The notes below the pieces were generated by a model. It was given only the letters and a program-made list of their open reading frames with translations. It searched no databases and was not told the origin of the DNA. Shown one piece after another: positions 51,063 to 58,967 of a stretch of DNA of 64,000 bases. The position numbers were made by a program, and so were the translations under genes. Each line of letters begins with the position of its first letter. The stretch's first letter is position 1. Origin of the DNA: ZC4RG30 sp039932715 (lineage in GTDB: Bacteria > Pseudomonadota > Gammaproteobacteria > Steroidobacterales > Steroidobacteraceae); assembly GCA_039932715.1 (NCBI GenBank), contig JBDTPN010000017.1, positions 1 through 64,000 of the forward strand, given 5' to 3'.

Positions 51063-52547
51063 CTACTTCGAGGCGACCAGCTGTTGTAACAGCGCTGCGG
51101 TTTTTTCCTGCACCGTTGCCGCCTGACCGCGACCCGGGCCACCGCCCTTGCCCTGCGCATAGTCCAGCGGCGTGAAGCCGCGTGCATCCCTGGTCGCTAT
51201 GTCGGCGCCACGTGCGGCCAGCAGTTTCACGATGTCATTGCGACCACCCATGGCTGCGCCATGCATGGCCGTGCGTCCCTGGGAATCGACCTCGTTTACC
51301 TTGCTACCGGCTGCCAGCAGCAGCTCGATGGTTTCGACCATCTGCGGTTCCGTACGCAAAGTGCCGCGCGTATCCACGCCACTTGCGCCCAGACCCGCGG
51401 CAGCCAGCAATGGCGTGATGCCGGCGATCTGCGGCAAATCGGTGCGCGCGCCCTGCGCCAGCAACAGCTTGACCGCAGGCACATCGGCTGCACGGGCGGC
51501 GCGCAGCAATGGCGTGCTGCCGATAGTCAGAAGTTGATCCCCGCCACGATCAGCACCCACGGAGCGATACGGCGGGAACAACTTCAGTTGCAGGTTGGTG
51601 TTGGCCTTGGCCGCCAGCAGCAATTCGATCATTCTGAGGCTGGTGGTCTGGTCCAGTGAGGCCATGTCGGCGCGACCACCGCGCGGCACGGTGTTGAGGT
51701 CCACCGCCAGATAAAGTGGCGTACGCCCCCACAGGTCCCACAGATTGGGATCAGCGCCGCGACTCAATAAATAGGCTCCAATGTCGAAATTGAAATTGTC
51801 GATAGCGAGGTTCAGTGGCGTGATGCCATCCGGGTCTGACACTTCGATATCAGCTTTGCCCTGTTCCACCAGCACCTGCACGCAGCTCAGGCAGCCCTGG
51901 CGCGCTGCGAACAGCAGTGCCGTATAGCCGCCAGACTGTCGGTGCTGTGCACGCGGCTCGCCACTGACCTGGCGCTGGTGTTGCGCCACAGTCGACACCA
52001 CATCGACTTTCGCGCCACGCGCGAGCAGTTCACGGATCATCTGGGGCTGGCTTTGCGCTGCCGCCCACATCAATGCAGTCTGGCCCTTGGTGGTTTCAAT
52101 GGCATTGACCGTGGCGCCCTTGCGCAGCAACTCGCGCGCAGCTTGCACATTGGCGGTACGCGCAATCAACATCAACGCGGTCTGCCCGCGGTCATTGGCC
52201 GAATCCGGGTCGGCACCGGCCTTGAGCAGTTTGCCAATCACTTGCGTATCACCACGCACGGCCGCTTCGGACATGGCAGTGGCACCGAAGTCACTGACAT
52301 GGCGCACATCGGCCTTGGCCTGGATCAGCCGGTCAACCAGTTCGGAGTAACCAAAATGCACGGCCCATTGCAGCGCCGACGTTCCGTCTTCGTCGGTAGA
52401 GTTGACGTCGGCCCGGTCGGCCAGGAATTGCATGGCGCGTGTGGGCTGCTGGTCACGCACAGCCAGGGCCAGCGAGTCGGCGTGGGCCGACGGCGCTAGC
52501 AGCGAGGACGCAAGCAGCAGCACTGCGATAAGGACAGTTCGCGACAA
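51063..52547 (-). CDS. exported ankyrin-repeat protein
   Basis: A 494-residue precursor with a signal peptide (about 1-23, ending SAHAD). The rest is made of ankyrin repeats from residue 25 to 470, e.g. DEDGTSALQWAVHFGYSELV, NDRGQTALMLIARTANVQAA, DPDGITPLNLAIDNFNF and SQGRTAMHGAAMGGRNDIVK. The start is TTG 52547, 3 bp after the DUF1552 stop. A periplasmic ankyrin scaffold next to DUF1552/DUF1592 genes has been noted in planctomycete-like and other bacteria; here it probably binds a partner of the same operon (inference). Some repeats have long insertions (a Gln/Arg-rich one near residue 190). Confidence 0.9.
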   Translation of the reverse strand: MSRTVLIAVLLLASSLLAPSAHADSLALAVRDQQPTRAMQFLADRADVNSTDEDGTSALQWAVHFGYSELVDRLIQAKADVRHVSDFGATAMSEAAVRGDTQVIGKLLKAGADPDSANDRGQTALMLIARTANVQAARELLRKGATVNAIETTKGQTALMWAAAQSQPQMIRELLARGAKVDVVSTVAQHQRQVSGEPRAQHRQSGGYTALLFAARQGCLSCVQVLVEQGKADIEVSDPDGITPLNLAIDNFNFDIGAYLLSRGADPNLWDLWGRTPLYLAVDLNTVPRGGRADMASLDQTTSLRMIELLLAAKANTNLQLKLFPPYRSVGADRGGDQLLTIGSTPLLRAARAADVPAVKLLLAQGARTDLPQIAGITPLLAAAGLGASGVDTRGTLRTEPQMVETIELLLAAGSKVNEVDSQGRTAMHGAAMGGRNDIVKLLAARGADIATRDARGFTPLDYAQGKGGGPGRGQAATVQEKTAALLQQLVASK

Positions 52548-52550
52548 GAC

Positions 52551-53870
52551 TCAGATTTCCGAAAGGATGCCGGTGCTGTCGCCCAGCGCCTTTTCGGGTA
52601 CGCCGGATTTGTCGAGCACGGTCAGCAGCACGTTGGCCAGCGGCGTGTGGTCCGGATAGCGTATGTGCTGCCCGGCCTTCATGCGACCACAACCGCCACC
52701 CACCAGCGCTGTGGGCAGGGGAAATTGATTGTGCGCATTGCTGTTGCTCATGTTGCTGCCGTAAAGAATGATCGAGTGGTCAAGTATGGAGCCGTCGCCA
52801 TCGGGCATCTCGGACAGCTTCTTGACGAATCTGGTGAACTGCTCAGTGTGATAGCGCTGGATCTTGACCAGCTTGTCCTTCTTGGCGGGATCGTCCTGGT
52901 GATGCGACACGGCGTGGAAGGCGTCGGGCACCCCGATGTTGTTGTAGGTCATATTGCTGACCTCGGCCGCCATCATGAAGTTGGCCACGCGCGTCAGGTT
53001 GGCCTGGTAGGCCAGCGCGATGATGTCGAACATCAGGTTGAGCTGCTCATTGAACGCGTCGGGAATTCCCGTGGGCACATCCGGCAACTTGAGATGCGTC
53101 AGGTCTTGCGATGCCTGCTTGTTCACGCGCCGCTCGACTTCGCGCACGCTGTCCAGATAGTCGGCCATCACCGCCCTGTCGGCAGCACCCAGCGTCTGGT
53201 TGAGCGCCGCTGCGTCAGCGGAAACCATGTCGAGGATGCTGGCGTACTGGCGTCCCATCAGCGCGCGTTCTTCTGGGGAATCGCCGCGACCGAACAATCG
53301 CTGGAAAAGATTGCGCGGGTTGTACTCCATGGGCAGCGGCGTCGTGGGCGTGCGAAAGGAGATGGTTCCGGAATAACTGCAACCGTAATTGCGATCGCAG
53401 GAGCCGCCACCACCGGCGCCTTCGGTTCCCACCTCCAGTGAAGGCAACGGCGTATCCTGCCCGATAGCCGCTGCAGCGAGTTGGTCAGCCGTGACGCCGG
53501 CAAAGGGTTCATGCGTCTCGCGTGGATGCACGCAGGACAGCCAGGTGCCCGGCACGATGGCATGCACGGCAGCGCTCTCCGCTGGCTTGTTGCCCAAGCC
53601 GCTGATCACGGTGACCTGTTTCTGGAAGGGCTTGAGCGATTCGAGTATGGGCGACAGCGAATAATTGGCGCCCACCTCTGCAGGCGTCCAGCGATCCATG
53701 ATGGCGCCATGCGGAAAGTAGAAAAAGCCCAGGTGCATCTTGGCCGCAGCGGCGGTTTTTTCGATGGCCGTGTATGCCGGCACCATGGCATCGAGCAGCG
53801 GCAAGGCGATGGCAGCGCCTGCGCCTCGCAGGAAGGTGCGTCGTTGCAGGTGTTTGCGCGTGAGGTACAT
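52551..53870 (-). CDS. Tat-exported DUF1552 protein
   Basis: The 439-residue protein starts with a twin-arginine signal (LQRRTFLRGAGAAIALPLL) so it is folded before export. The body follows the DUF1552 pattern: FFYFPHGAIMDRWTPAEVG, VISGLGNKPAE, a Cys-rich GGGGSCDRNYGCSYSG and the end LYGSNMSNSNAHNQFPLP. Such proteins always accompany DUF1587/1592/1588/1585 cytochrome-like proteins and are of unknown enzymatic role. It sits directly after that gene (adjacent bases) and before the ankyrin gene. Confidence 0.85.
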   Translation of the reverse strand: MYLTRKHLQRRTFLRGAGAAIALPLLDAMVPAYTAIEKTAAAAKMHLGFFYFPHGAIMDRWTPAEVGANYSLSPILESLKPFQKQVTVISGLGNKPAESAAVHAIVPGTWLSCVHPRETHEPFAGVTADQLAAAAIGQDTPLPSLEVGTEGAGGGGSCDRNYGCSYSGTISFRTPTTPLPMEYNPRNLFQRLFGRGDSPEERALMGRQYASILDMVSADAAALNQTLGAADRAVMADYLDSVREVERRVNKQASQDLTHLKLPDVPTGIPDAFNEQLNLMFDIIALAYQANLTRVANFMMAAEVSNMTYNNIGVPDAFHAVSHHQDDPAKKDKLVKIQRYHTEQFTRFVKKLSEMPDGDGSILDHSIILYGSNMSNSNAHNQFPLPTALVGGGCGRMKAGQHIRYPDHTPLANVLLTVLDKSGVPEKALGDSTGILSEI

Positions 53871-56255
53871 CTACTTGACCTGTGTGAGCTGCGTGGCGGG
53901 TGCGGCGGCGGGTGCCGCCACCCGGCTCTTGAGGAACTGATCGCTGTTGACGATGCCCGTGACCAGGGAGGCGAACCGGTACCCGTGTGCGCCGGCATCC
54001 CTGACAATGGCGCGGATGCGCGGCATGTCGTGGTATTCCACTGTCCGTCCCAGCGCGTACGTCATCAGTTTCTCGGTAAGCGCCTGCACGAACTGGTCCG
54101 GATTTGACGCCAGCATATTGCGCAGGTCGTCTGGTCCCTTAAGCATATGCCCGTCCGGCATGGTGGCGCCGGCGTCCACTGGTGCAATGGCTTCGCGGTC
54201 CACGGTGCGCCAGGTGCCTACGGCGTCGAAATTCTCGAGCGCGAATCCCAGCGGATCCATTATTCCGTGGCAGGCATTGCAGGATGCATTGGTGCGATGC
54301 AGTTCCAGCCGCTCGCGAACCGTCATGGCGCGGCCATCCGGTCCTCTTTCCGGCAGGGCCTCAACGCCCGGAGGCGGAGCCTTGGGTGGCGTGCCAGTAA
54401 TGCGTTCGAGTACATACGCACCGCGCAACACCGGAGCGGTGCGATTGCCGTAGGAGGTCAACATCAGGATGGCGCCCTTGCCCAACAGACCGTAGCGCGC
54501 CGAGTCCGGCAGCGTCACGCGCCGGAACTGGCTGCCGCGTACATTGGGCACGCGATATTGCAGCGCCAGTCGTTCGTTGAGAAAACTGTAGTCAGCGGTC
54601 AGCAGATCCACAACACTGCGGTCGGCGCGCAGCACGCTGTCGGCAAACAGCTCCATTTCGCGCACATACGAGCGTCGCAGATCTTCATCGAACCACGGGA
54701 ACAATGCCGGATCAGCATCGACGTCCTTGAGTGCGGCGAGATTGAGCCACTGGTATGCAAAGTTGCTGATCAGCGCGCTGGACCGCTCATCCGCCAGCAT
54801 ACGTTTGACCTGCTGGTCCAGCACGGCAGGATCCTTGAGACGCCCGCCGGCTGCCAGCGCCAGCAGCTCGTCGTCAGGCCCCTCGCTCCACAGGAAAAAT
54901 GCCAGGCGGGAAGCGATGGCCAGGTTGTCCAGTTCATACACAGCGCCGGGTGCAAGGTTGGCCGGTGCGGTCTCGAAGCGATAGAGGAATTTGGGATTCG
55001 ACAGCACCGCCATAACGGCTGTCTGTATGCCGCTGTCGAAGCTGCCCTGCTTGCGTCCTTCGGCAAAGAAGGCCATGGGCGCCAGCAGGTCTGCATCGGT
55101 GACAGGCCGTCGGTACGCTTCGCGTGTGATGCGGGTGAGTATCTGGCGCGCGCAGGCCGGTTCATCGGCTTGCGTCGCGGGGCGACAGATGAAGATCTTC
55201 CGCCTACTGGGCGTGTCGCTGACGCCGGAAACTTCGTACGGACCCTTGATGTCGATGCTGCCTACATTGGCGTAGGAATCGTTGGATCCGCCGGGCGTGA
55301 ACGGAAACAGGCGTGCCTCGTCCTCGGCATAGGATTCCTGCGTGAACGCCACGGTGATCTGGTGTGGACCGGCCTTGATGGGTACGCGGATCTTCTGGAA
55401 CCTCGCGGCGATCTCGGCAGCCGCCGCAGCCTGCCGCTGGTCGATATTGCGCGCGTCTTCTGCGCCACCGGATTTCACGGTCTTGATACGCCGGTCATCC
55501 ACCTTGAGGATGACCGTCTGCTCGCCGGATCCTGCGCCGTAACCACCGCCAATACCGACGCGCAGCGAAATCTCGTACATGCCGTCAGCAGGAAACCAGT
55601 GCTCCACCTGCATGCCGCCTCGTGTGCCCAGGGGCATGCCTTCGCGATAGGACGCACTGCGCCCACCCGAGGCACGATAGGTCTGGCTGATGGCGCGCGC
55701 GGCGGGATCGCCGATGGCCTTGGCGCTGACGGTACGCGCCGCCGAGATGTATTGATCGAGGAATGTGGGTGACACGCGCAGCACATTGGCCACGTTGTCG
55801 AATCCGTCGCTCTTGGTTTCCTGGGGCAGGATGCTGGCCGGGTCCACCTGCACTCCGAGGATGCTTTCAACAGAACGCGCGTATTCGGTGCGGTTGATGC
55901 GATGCAGTGCTACGTATCCGGGATCCGGATTGTCAGATGCATGTTCGTCGAGGCGGGCTTCCATCCAGCTGACAAACTGCTTGCTCACAGCCGGATCCGG
56001 ATGCGGCTGGCCCGGCGGCGGCATGAGGCCACCGCGCAGCTTGCGCACGGCTTCTTCCCATACCTTGGCATCCGCGGGAATGTTTTCCGGCTGCATCAGT
56101 TCAAATGCCACGCCACCGGCCCAGTCGGTGGAGTTGTGGCAGTCGGAGCAGTATTTCTCGAGCATCGCAAAATGCTGTGAGCCACTGTCATCGGCATGCG
56201 CTACTGCGGTCGCGGCGAGCACTGCCAACCACAAGCCCTGCGTGAGCCTGCGCAT
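53871..56255 (-). CDS. DUF1587/1592/1588/1585 protein with two heme c motifs
   Basis: A 794-residue secreted protein. After a signal peptide (about 1-21) comes CSDCH at 36-40, one heme c site, in a planctomycete-type cytochrome domain. Then DUF1587 (HRINRTEYARSVESILGVQV), a beta-rich carbohydrate-binding-like region, DUF1595 (TRITREAYRRPVTDADL), DUF1592 (AIASRLAFFLWSEGPDDE), DUF1588 with a second CNACHGIMDPLGFALENFD at 659, and DUF1585 (LTEKLMTYALGRTVEY). The set is common in Planctomycetes and Acidobacteria and its substrate is not known. The start overlaps the metallo-beta-lactamase stop (TGATG). Confidence 0.88.
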   Translation of the reverse strand: MRRLTQGLWLAVLAATAVAHADDSGSQHFAMLEKYCSDCHNSTDWAGGVAFELMQPENIPADAKVWEEAVRKLRGGLMPPPGQPHPDPAVSKQFVSWMEARLDEHASDNPDPGYVALHRINRTEYARSVESILGVQVDPASILPQETKSDGFDNVANVLRVSPTFLDQYISAARTVSAKAIGDPAARAISQTYRASGGRSASYREGMPLGTRGGMQVEHWFPADGMYEISLRVGIGGGYGAGSGEQTVILKVDDRRIKTVKSGGAEDARNIDQRQAAAAAEIAARFQKIRVPIKAGPHQITVAFTQESYAEDEARLFPFTPGGSNDSYANVGSIDIKGPYEVSGVSDTPSRRKIFICRPATQADEPACARQILTRITREAYRRPVTDADLLAPMAFFAEGRKQGSFDSGIQTAVMAVLSNPKFLYRFETAPANLAPGAVYELDNLAIASRLAFFLWSEGPDDELLALAAGGRLKDPAVLDQQVKRMLADERSSALISNFAYQWLNLAALKDVDADPALFPWFDEDLRRSYVREMELFADSVLRADRSVVDLLTADYSFLNERLALQYRVPNVRGSQFRRVTLPDSARYGLLGKGAILMLTSYGNRTAPVLRGAYVLERITGTPPKAPPPGVEALPERGPDGRAMTVRERLELHRTNASCNACHGIMDPLGFALENFDAVGTWRTVDREAIAPVDAGATMPDGHMLKGPDDLRNMLASNPDQFVQALTEKLMTYALGRTVEYHDMPRIRAIVRDAGAHGYRFASLVTGIVNSDQFLKSRVAAPAAAPATQLTQVK

Positions 56256-57193
56256 CAGACTATGCCCTTCATTTCGCGCACATGGTTCCACACGCTGGCG
56301 TAGGTGTTGAGCAGGAACTGGCGCGGATCGCCCCACTGCGCGTCGTAATCCGCAGTGGGTTTGGCCGCGACGATATCCAGATCGCTCATGCCCTTGCGCA
56401 TCAACTGCCACACTCTCTCGGTGAGCACATCCAGCATGTCGTGCTGCTTCTGCAGATGTGCCTTGCCCACCACCGGTCCGGTTCCCGGCACGATGCGCGT
56501 CTGGTCATCACAGAGCTTAAGTAAAGTATTGGTGGCGTCGAACATGCCGCGGTTCCAGCCACCGGTGGACCAATCCACTATCGGATAGTTGCCCACCGAA
56601 ACCACATCCCCCACTGCCAGAACATTGGATTCGGGAAAATGCACGTAGATGTCGCCGTCGGTATGCGCCTGGCCCAATGCGCCAAGCCGCGCATTGCGGT
56701 TGCCCAGAGTCACCGACTCGTGGTTGTAAAAAGTTCTGGTGGGCAGGGCCTTGGCAGGCATGGCTGGATAATTCTGCTCCTGCCACGCAACATGAATCGG
56801 CCGCTGCATCCACAACCGCGTGTTCTCGTGCGCGATAAGTGTGGCGCCCACCTTGCCCAGTGTCTCGTTACAACCGGTGTGGTCGGTATGCCAGTGGGTA
56901 TTGACCAGTGTGCGCACTGGCCCGGCGCTGGACGTGACCAGGCGCAGCAGTGCCCCGGACTGTGTCGGGCTGCCCCCGTCGATCATGAGAGTGCCGTCGG
57001 CACCCGGGACCACCAGTACATTGGTGTCCGCACCCTGCACCAGCTGTATGCCGTCGACCAGGGATTCGAGGCGTAGCACGAGCGGACCTGCTGACTTCTG
57101 GCCGGCACGGGCTGCCGCAAAGGGAAGCTGCCACGCAGCCGCCAGGCCAGCTGCTGCGGTCAGGAATTTCCTGCGATCAAGCCCCGATTGCAT
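56255..57193 (-). CDS. Tat-exported metallo-beta-lactamase-fold protein
   Basis: A 312-residue protein with a twin-arginine signal (LDRRKFLTAAAGLAAAW). The two-zinc site is visible: THWHTDHTGC at 99-108 (HxHxDH), GQAHTDGDIYVHFP and AVGDVVSVGNYPIVD. It may act as a hydrolase of an ester, lactone or beta-lactam in the periplasm; the family is broad and substrate cannot be read. As the first gene of a five-gene unit it is the nearest to the promoter region shared with the divergent ThDP gene. Confidence 0.88.
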   Translation of the reverse strand: MQSGLDRRKFLTAAAGLAAAWQLPFAAARAGQKSAGPLVLRLESLVDGIQLVQGADTNVLVVPGADGTLMIDGGSPTQSGALLRLVTSSAGPVRTLVNTHWHTDHTGCNETLGKVGATLIAHENTRLWMQRPIHVAWQEQNYPAMPAKALPTRTFYNHESVTLGNRNARLGALGQAHTDGDIYVHFPESNVLAVGDVVSVGNYPIVDWSTGGWNRGMFDATNTLLKLCDDQTRIVPGTGPVVGKAHLQKQHDMLDVLTERVWQLMRKGMSDLDIVAAKPTADYDAQWGDPRQFLLNTYASVWNHVREMKGIV

Positions 57194-57234
57194 TGTTGTA
57201 GTGACCCAAAATCAAGGGTGTAGCCCCGAAGGCA

Positions 57235-57240
57235 TTATCA
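57235..57240 (-). promoter_or_regulatory. candidate -10 of the Tat/cytochrome operon
   Basis: On the minus strand, GATAAT (5 of 6) ends about 41 bases before the start of the metallo-beta-lactamase-fold gene. The expected -35 site matches poorly. Confidence 0.35.
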
Positions 57241-57266
57241 CTCATGCGGCCAGCAGCGACACGGGT

Positions 57267-57275
57267 TGCTATCAT
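57267..57275 (+). promoter_or_regulatory. candidate extended -10 for the ThDP enzyme gene
   Basis: TGCTATCAT (TGn plus TATCAT, 5 of 6) lies 44 bases before the GTG start. AAGGAG stands nine bases before the GTG. Confidence 0.4.
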
Positions 57276-57319
57276 GCGACCCCTTTTCCCTGCCCGCAGC
57301 TCTTAAGGAGAGCCCTCCC

Positions 57320-58963
57320 GTGAAGACCGATGCAGCAATGGCCGAGATCCTGAAGCGCGAGGGCGTGCAGTACCTGTTTGGATATCCGCGCAATGCGCTG
57401 CTGGAAGCAGCCGCCGACAAGGGCATACGCACAATTATCGTGCGCCAGGAGCGCACCGGATTGCACATGGCAGACGCTGTCTCGCGCATGACGCGCGGCA
57501 AGAGCATGGGTGCGTTCTGCATGCAGCATGGTCCTGGCGCCGAGAACGCCTACGGCGGTGTGGCACAGGCCTTTGCCGATTCCATTCCCATCCTGGTGGT
57601 TCCGCAGGGCTACGCCCGCAAGAACATGTACCTGCCCTACAACTACAACTCGACGTTGCAGATGCGCGGCATCTCCAAGCATTGCGAACCGATACTGATT
57701 GGCGCGGAAACGCCCAATGTGATGCGCCGCGCATTCACGCAACTGCGAAACGGACGTCCACAGCCCGTGGTGGTCGAAGTTCCCTTCGATGTGTTCAACG
57801 ATGAAGTGCCCGAACCGCTGGACTACACGCCGGTGTACAGCACGCGATCCGCGGCGGATCCTGCTGAAGTGGTCAAGGCTGCTGCCATTCTGGCCAGCGC
57901 CAAGAAGCTGGTCATTCATGCAGGCCAGGGTGTGCACTGGGCCGAGGCTTATAAAGAACTGCAGGAACTGGCCGAACTGCTGGGCGCACCGGTCAGCACT
58001 TCACTGCCGGGCAAGAGCACGTTCAACGAGCGCCATCCCCTGTCACTGGGATCCGGCGGCCATGGCATCAGCGGCCAGCTGTGGGAATTCATCAGCGAGG
58101 CCGATGTCATCTTCGGCATCGGTTGCTCGTTCACCGAAAGCAGCTTTGCCATCCAGTTCCCGCAAGGGCCAGGCAAGCGCTACATCCACTCGACCATTGA
58201 TCCGGTGGACTTCAACAAGACCGTGCGTTCCGAGATCGGACTGGCAGGAGACGCGAAACTGGTGCTGCAGGCGCTGATCGCGGAGCTGCGCAAGACCATC
58301 AAGGGCAATCGCGATGCCAGCAAGGTTGCCACCAGGATCAAGTCGGTGGAGGCCGAGTGGATCAAGCAGTGGCTGCCCAAGATCAACAGCGACAGCAGCC
58401 CGCTGTCGCCCTATCGGGTATTGCGCGACCTGCAGAACACGGTGGATATCGACAACACCATCATCACGCATGATGCCGGCAGTCCGCGCGATCAGCTCGT
58501 GCCGTTCTGGAAGTCCACCACACCGCTGTCATACATAGGCTGGGGCAAGACCACGCAGCTGGGCTATGGCCTGCCGTTGGCTATGGGCGCCAAGCTGGTG
58601 CATCCGGACAAGCTGTGCATCAACGTGTGGGGCGATGCGGCCATCGGCTTCACCGGCATGGACTTCGAAACTGCGGTGCGCGACAAGCTGCCGATTCTGT
58701 CCATCCTGCTCAACAACTTCTGCATGGCCATTGAACTGCCGATCATGCCGCATGCCACCGAGCGCTTCCGCGCCACGGACATCTCCGGTGACTACGCGGC
58801 CATGGCGCGCGCCTTCGGTGGCTATGGTGAACGCGTCACCAAGGCTGCAGACATTGTCCCAGCCATCAAGCGCGGCATCGAGCAGACGCAAAAAGGCGTG
58901 CCTGCGTTGCTCGAATTCATCACCGAGCAGGAGACACAGGTCTCAAGGCCCTGGATCAAATAG
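57320..58963 (+). CDS. orphan ThDP-dependent enzyme, acetolactate-synthase fold
   Basis: The 547-residue protein has the three domains of ThDP decarboxylases/synthases. The catalytic Glu is at 43 in RQERTGLHMADAVS. The cofactor motif GDAAIGFTGMDFETAVRDKL to NN (about 438-467) replaces the usual GDG. The loop near 21 reads FGYPRN rather than FGxPG, and there is no regulatory subunit beside it. These changes, and its similarity to a group annotated only as ThDP-requiring proteins, argue against a true IlvB. I give no reaction. Start GTG 57320 with AAGGAG nine bases upstream. It ends 4 bp from the convergent benzoylformate-decarboxylase-like gene. Confidence 0.8.
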   Translation: MKTDAAMAEILKREGVQYLFGYPRNALLEAAADKGIRTIIVRQERTGLHMADAVSRMTRGKSMGAFCMQHGPGAENAYGGVAQAFADSIPILVVPQGYARKNMYLPYNYNSTLQMRGISKHCEPILIGAETPNVMRRAFTQLRNGRPQPVVVEVPFDVFNDEVPEPLDYTPVYSTRSAADPAEVVKAAAILASAKKLVIHAGQGVHWAEAYKELQELAELLGAPVSTSLPGKSTFNERHPLSLGSGGHGISGQLWEFISEADVIFGIGCSFTESSFAIQFPQGPGKRYIHSTIDPVDFNKTVRSEIGLAGDAKLVLQALIAELRKTIKGNRDASKVATRIKSVEAEWIKQWLPKINSDSSPLSPYRVLRDLQNTVDIDNTIITHDAGSPRDQLVPFWKSTTPLSYIGWGKTTQLGYGLPLAMGAKLVHPDKLCINVWGDAAIGFTGMDFETAVRDKLPILSILLNNFCMAIELPIMPHATERFRATDISGDYAAMARAFGGYGERVTKAADIVPAIKRGIEQTQKGVPALLEFITEQETQVSRPWIK

Positions 58964-58967
58964 CCGC

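Noticed and set aside
54147..55772. 541-residue plus-strand frame opposite the DUF1592 gene
   Set aside because: Codon periodicity follows the minus strand, where five DUF domains and two CxxCH motifs are visible.
57320..58963. Called as acetolactate synthase IlvB
   Set aside because: FGYPRN and GDA replace conserved motifs and no small subunit is beside it.
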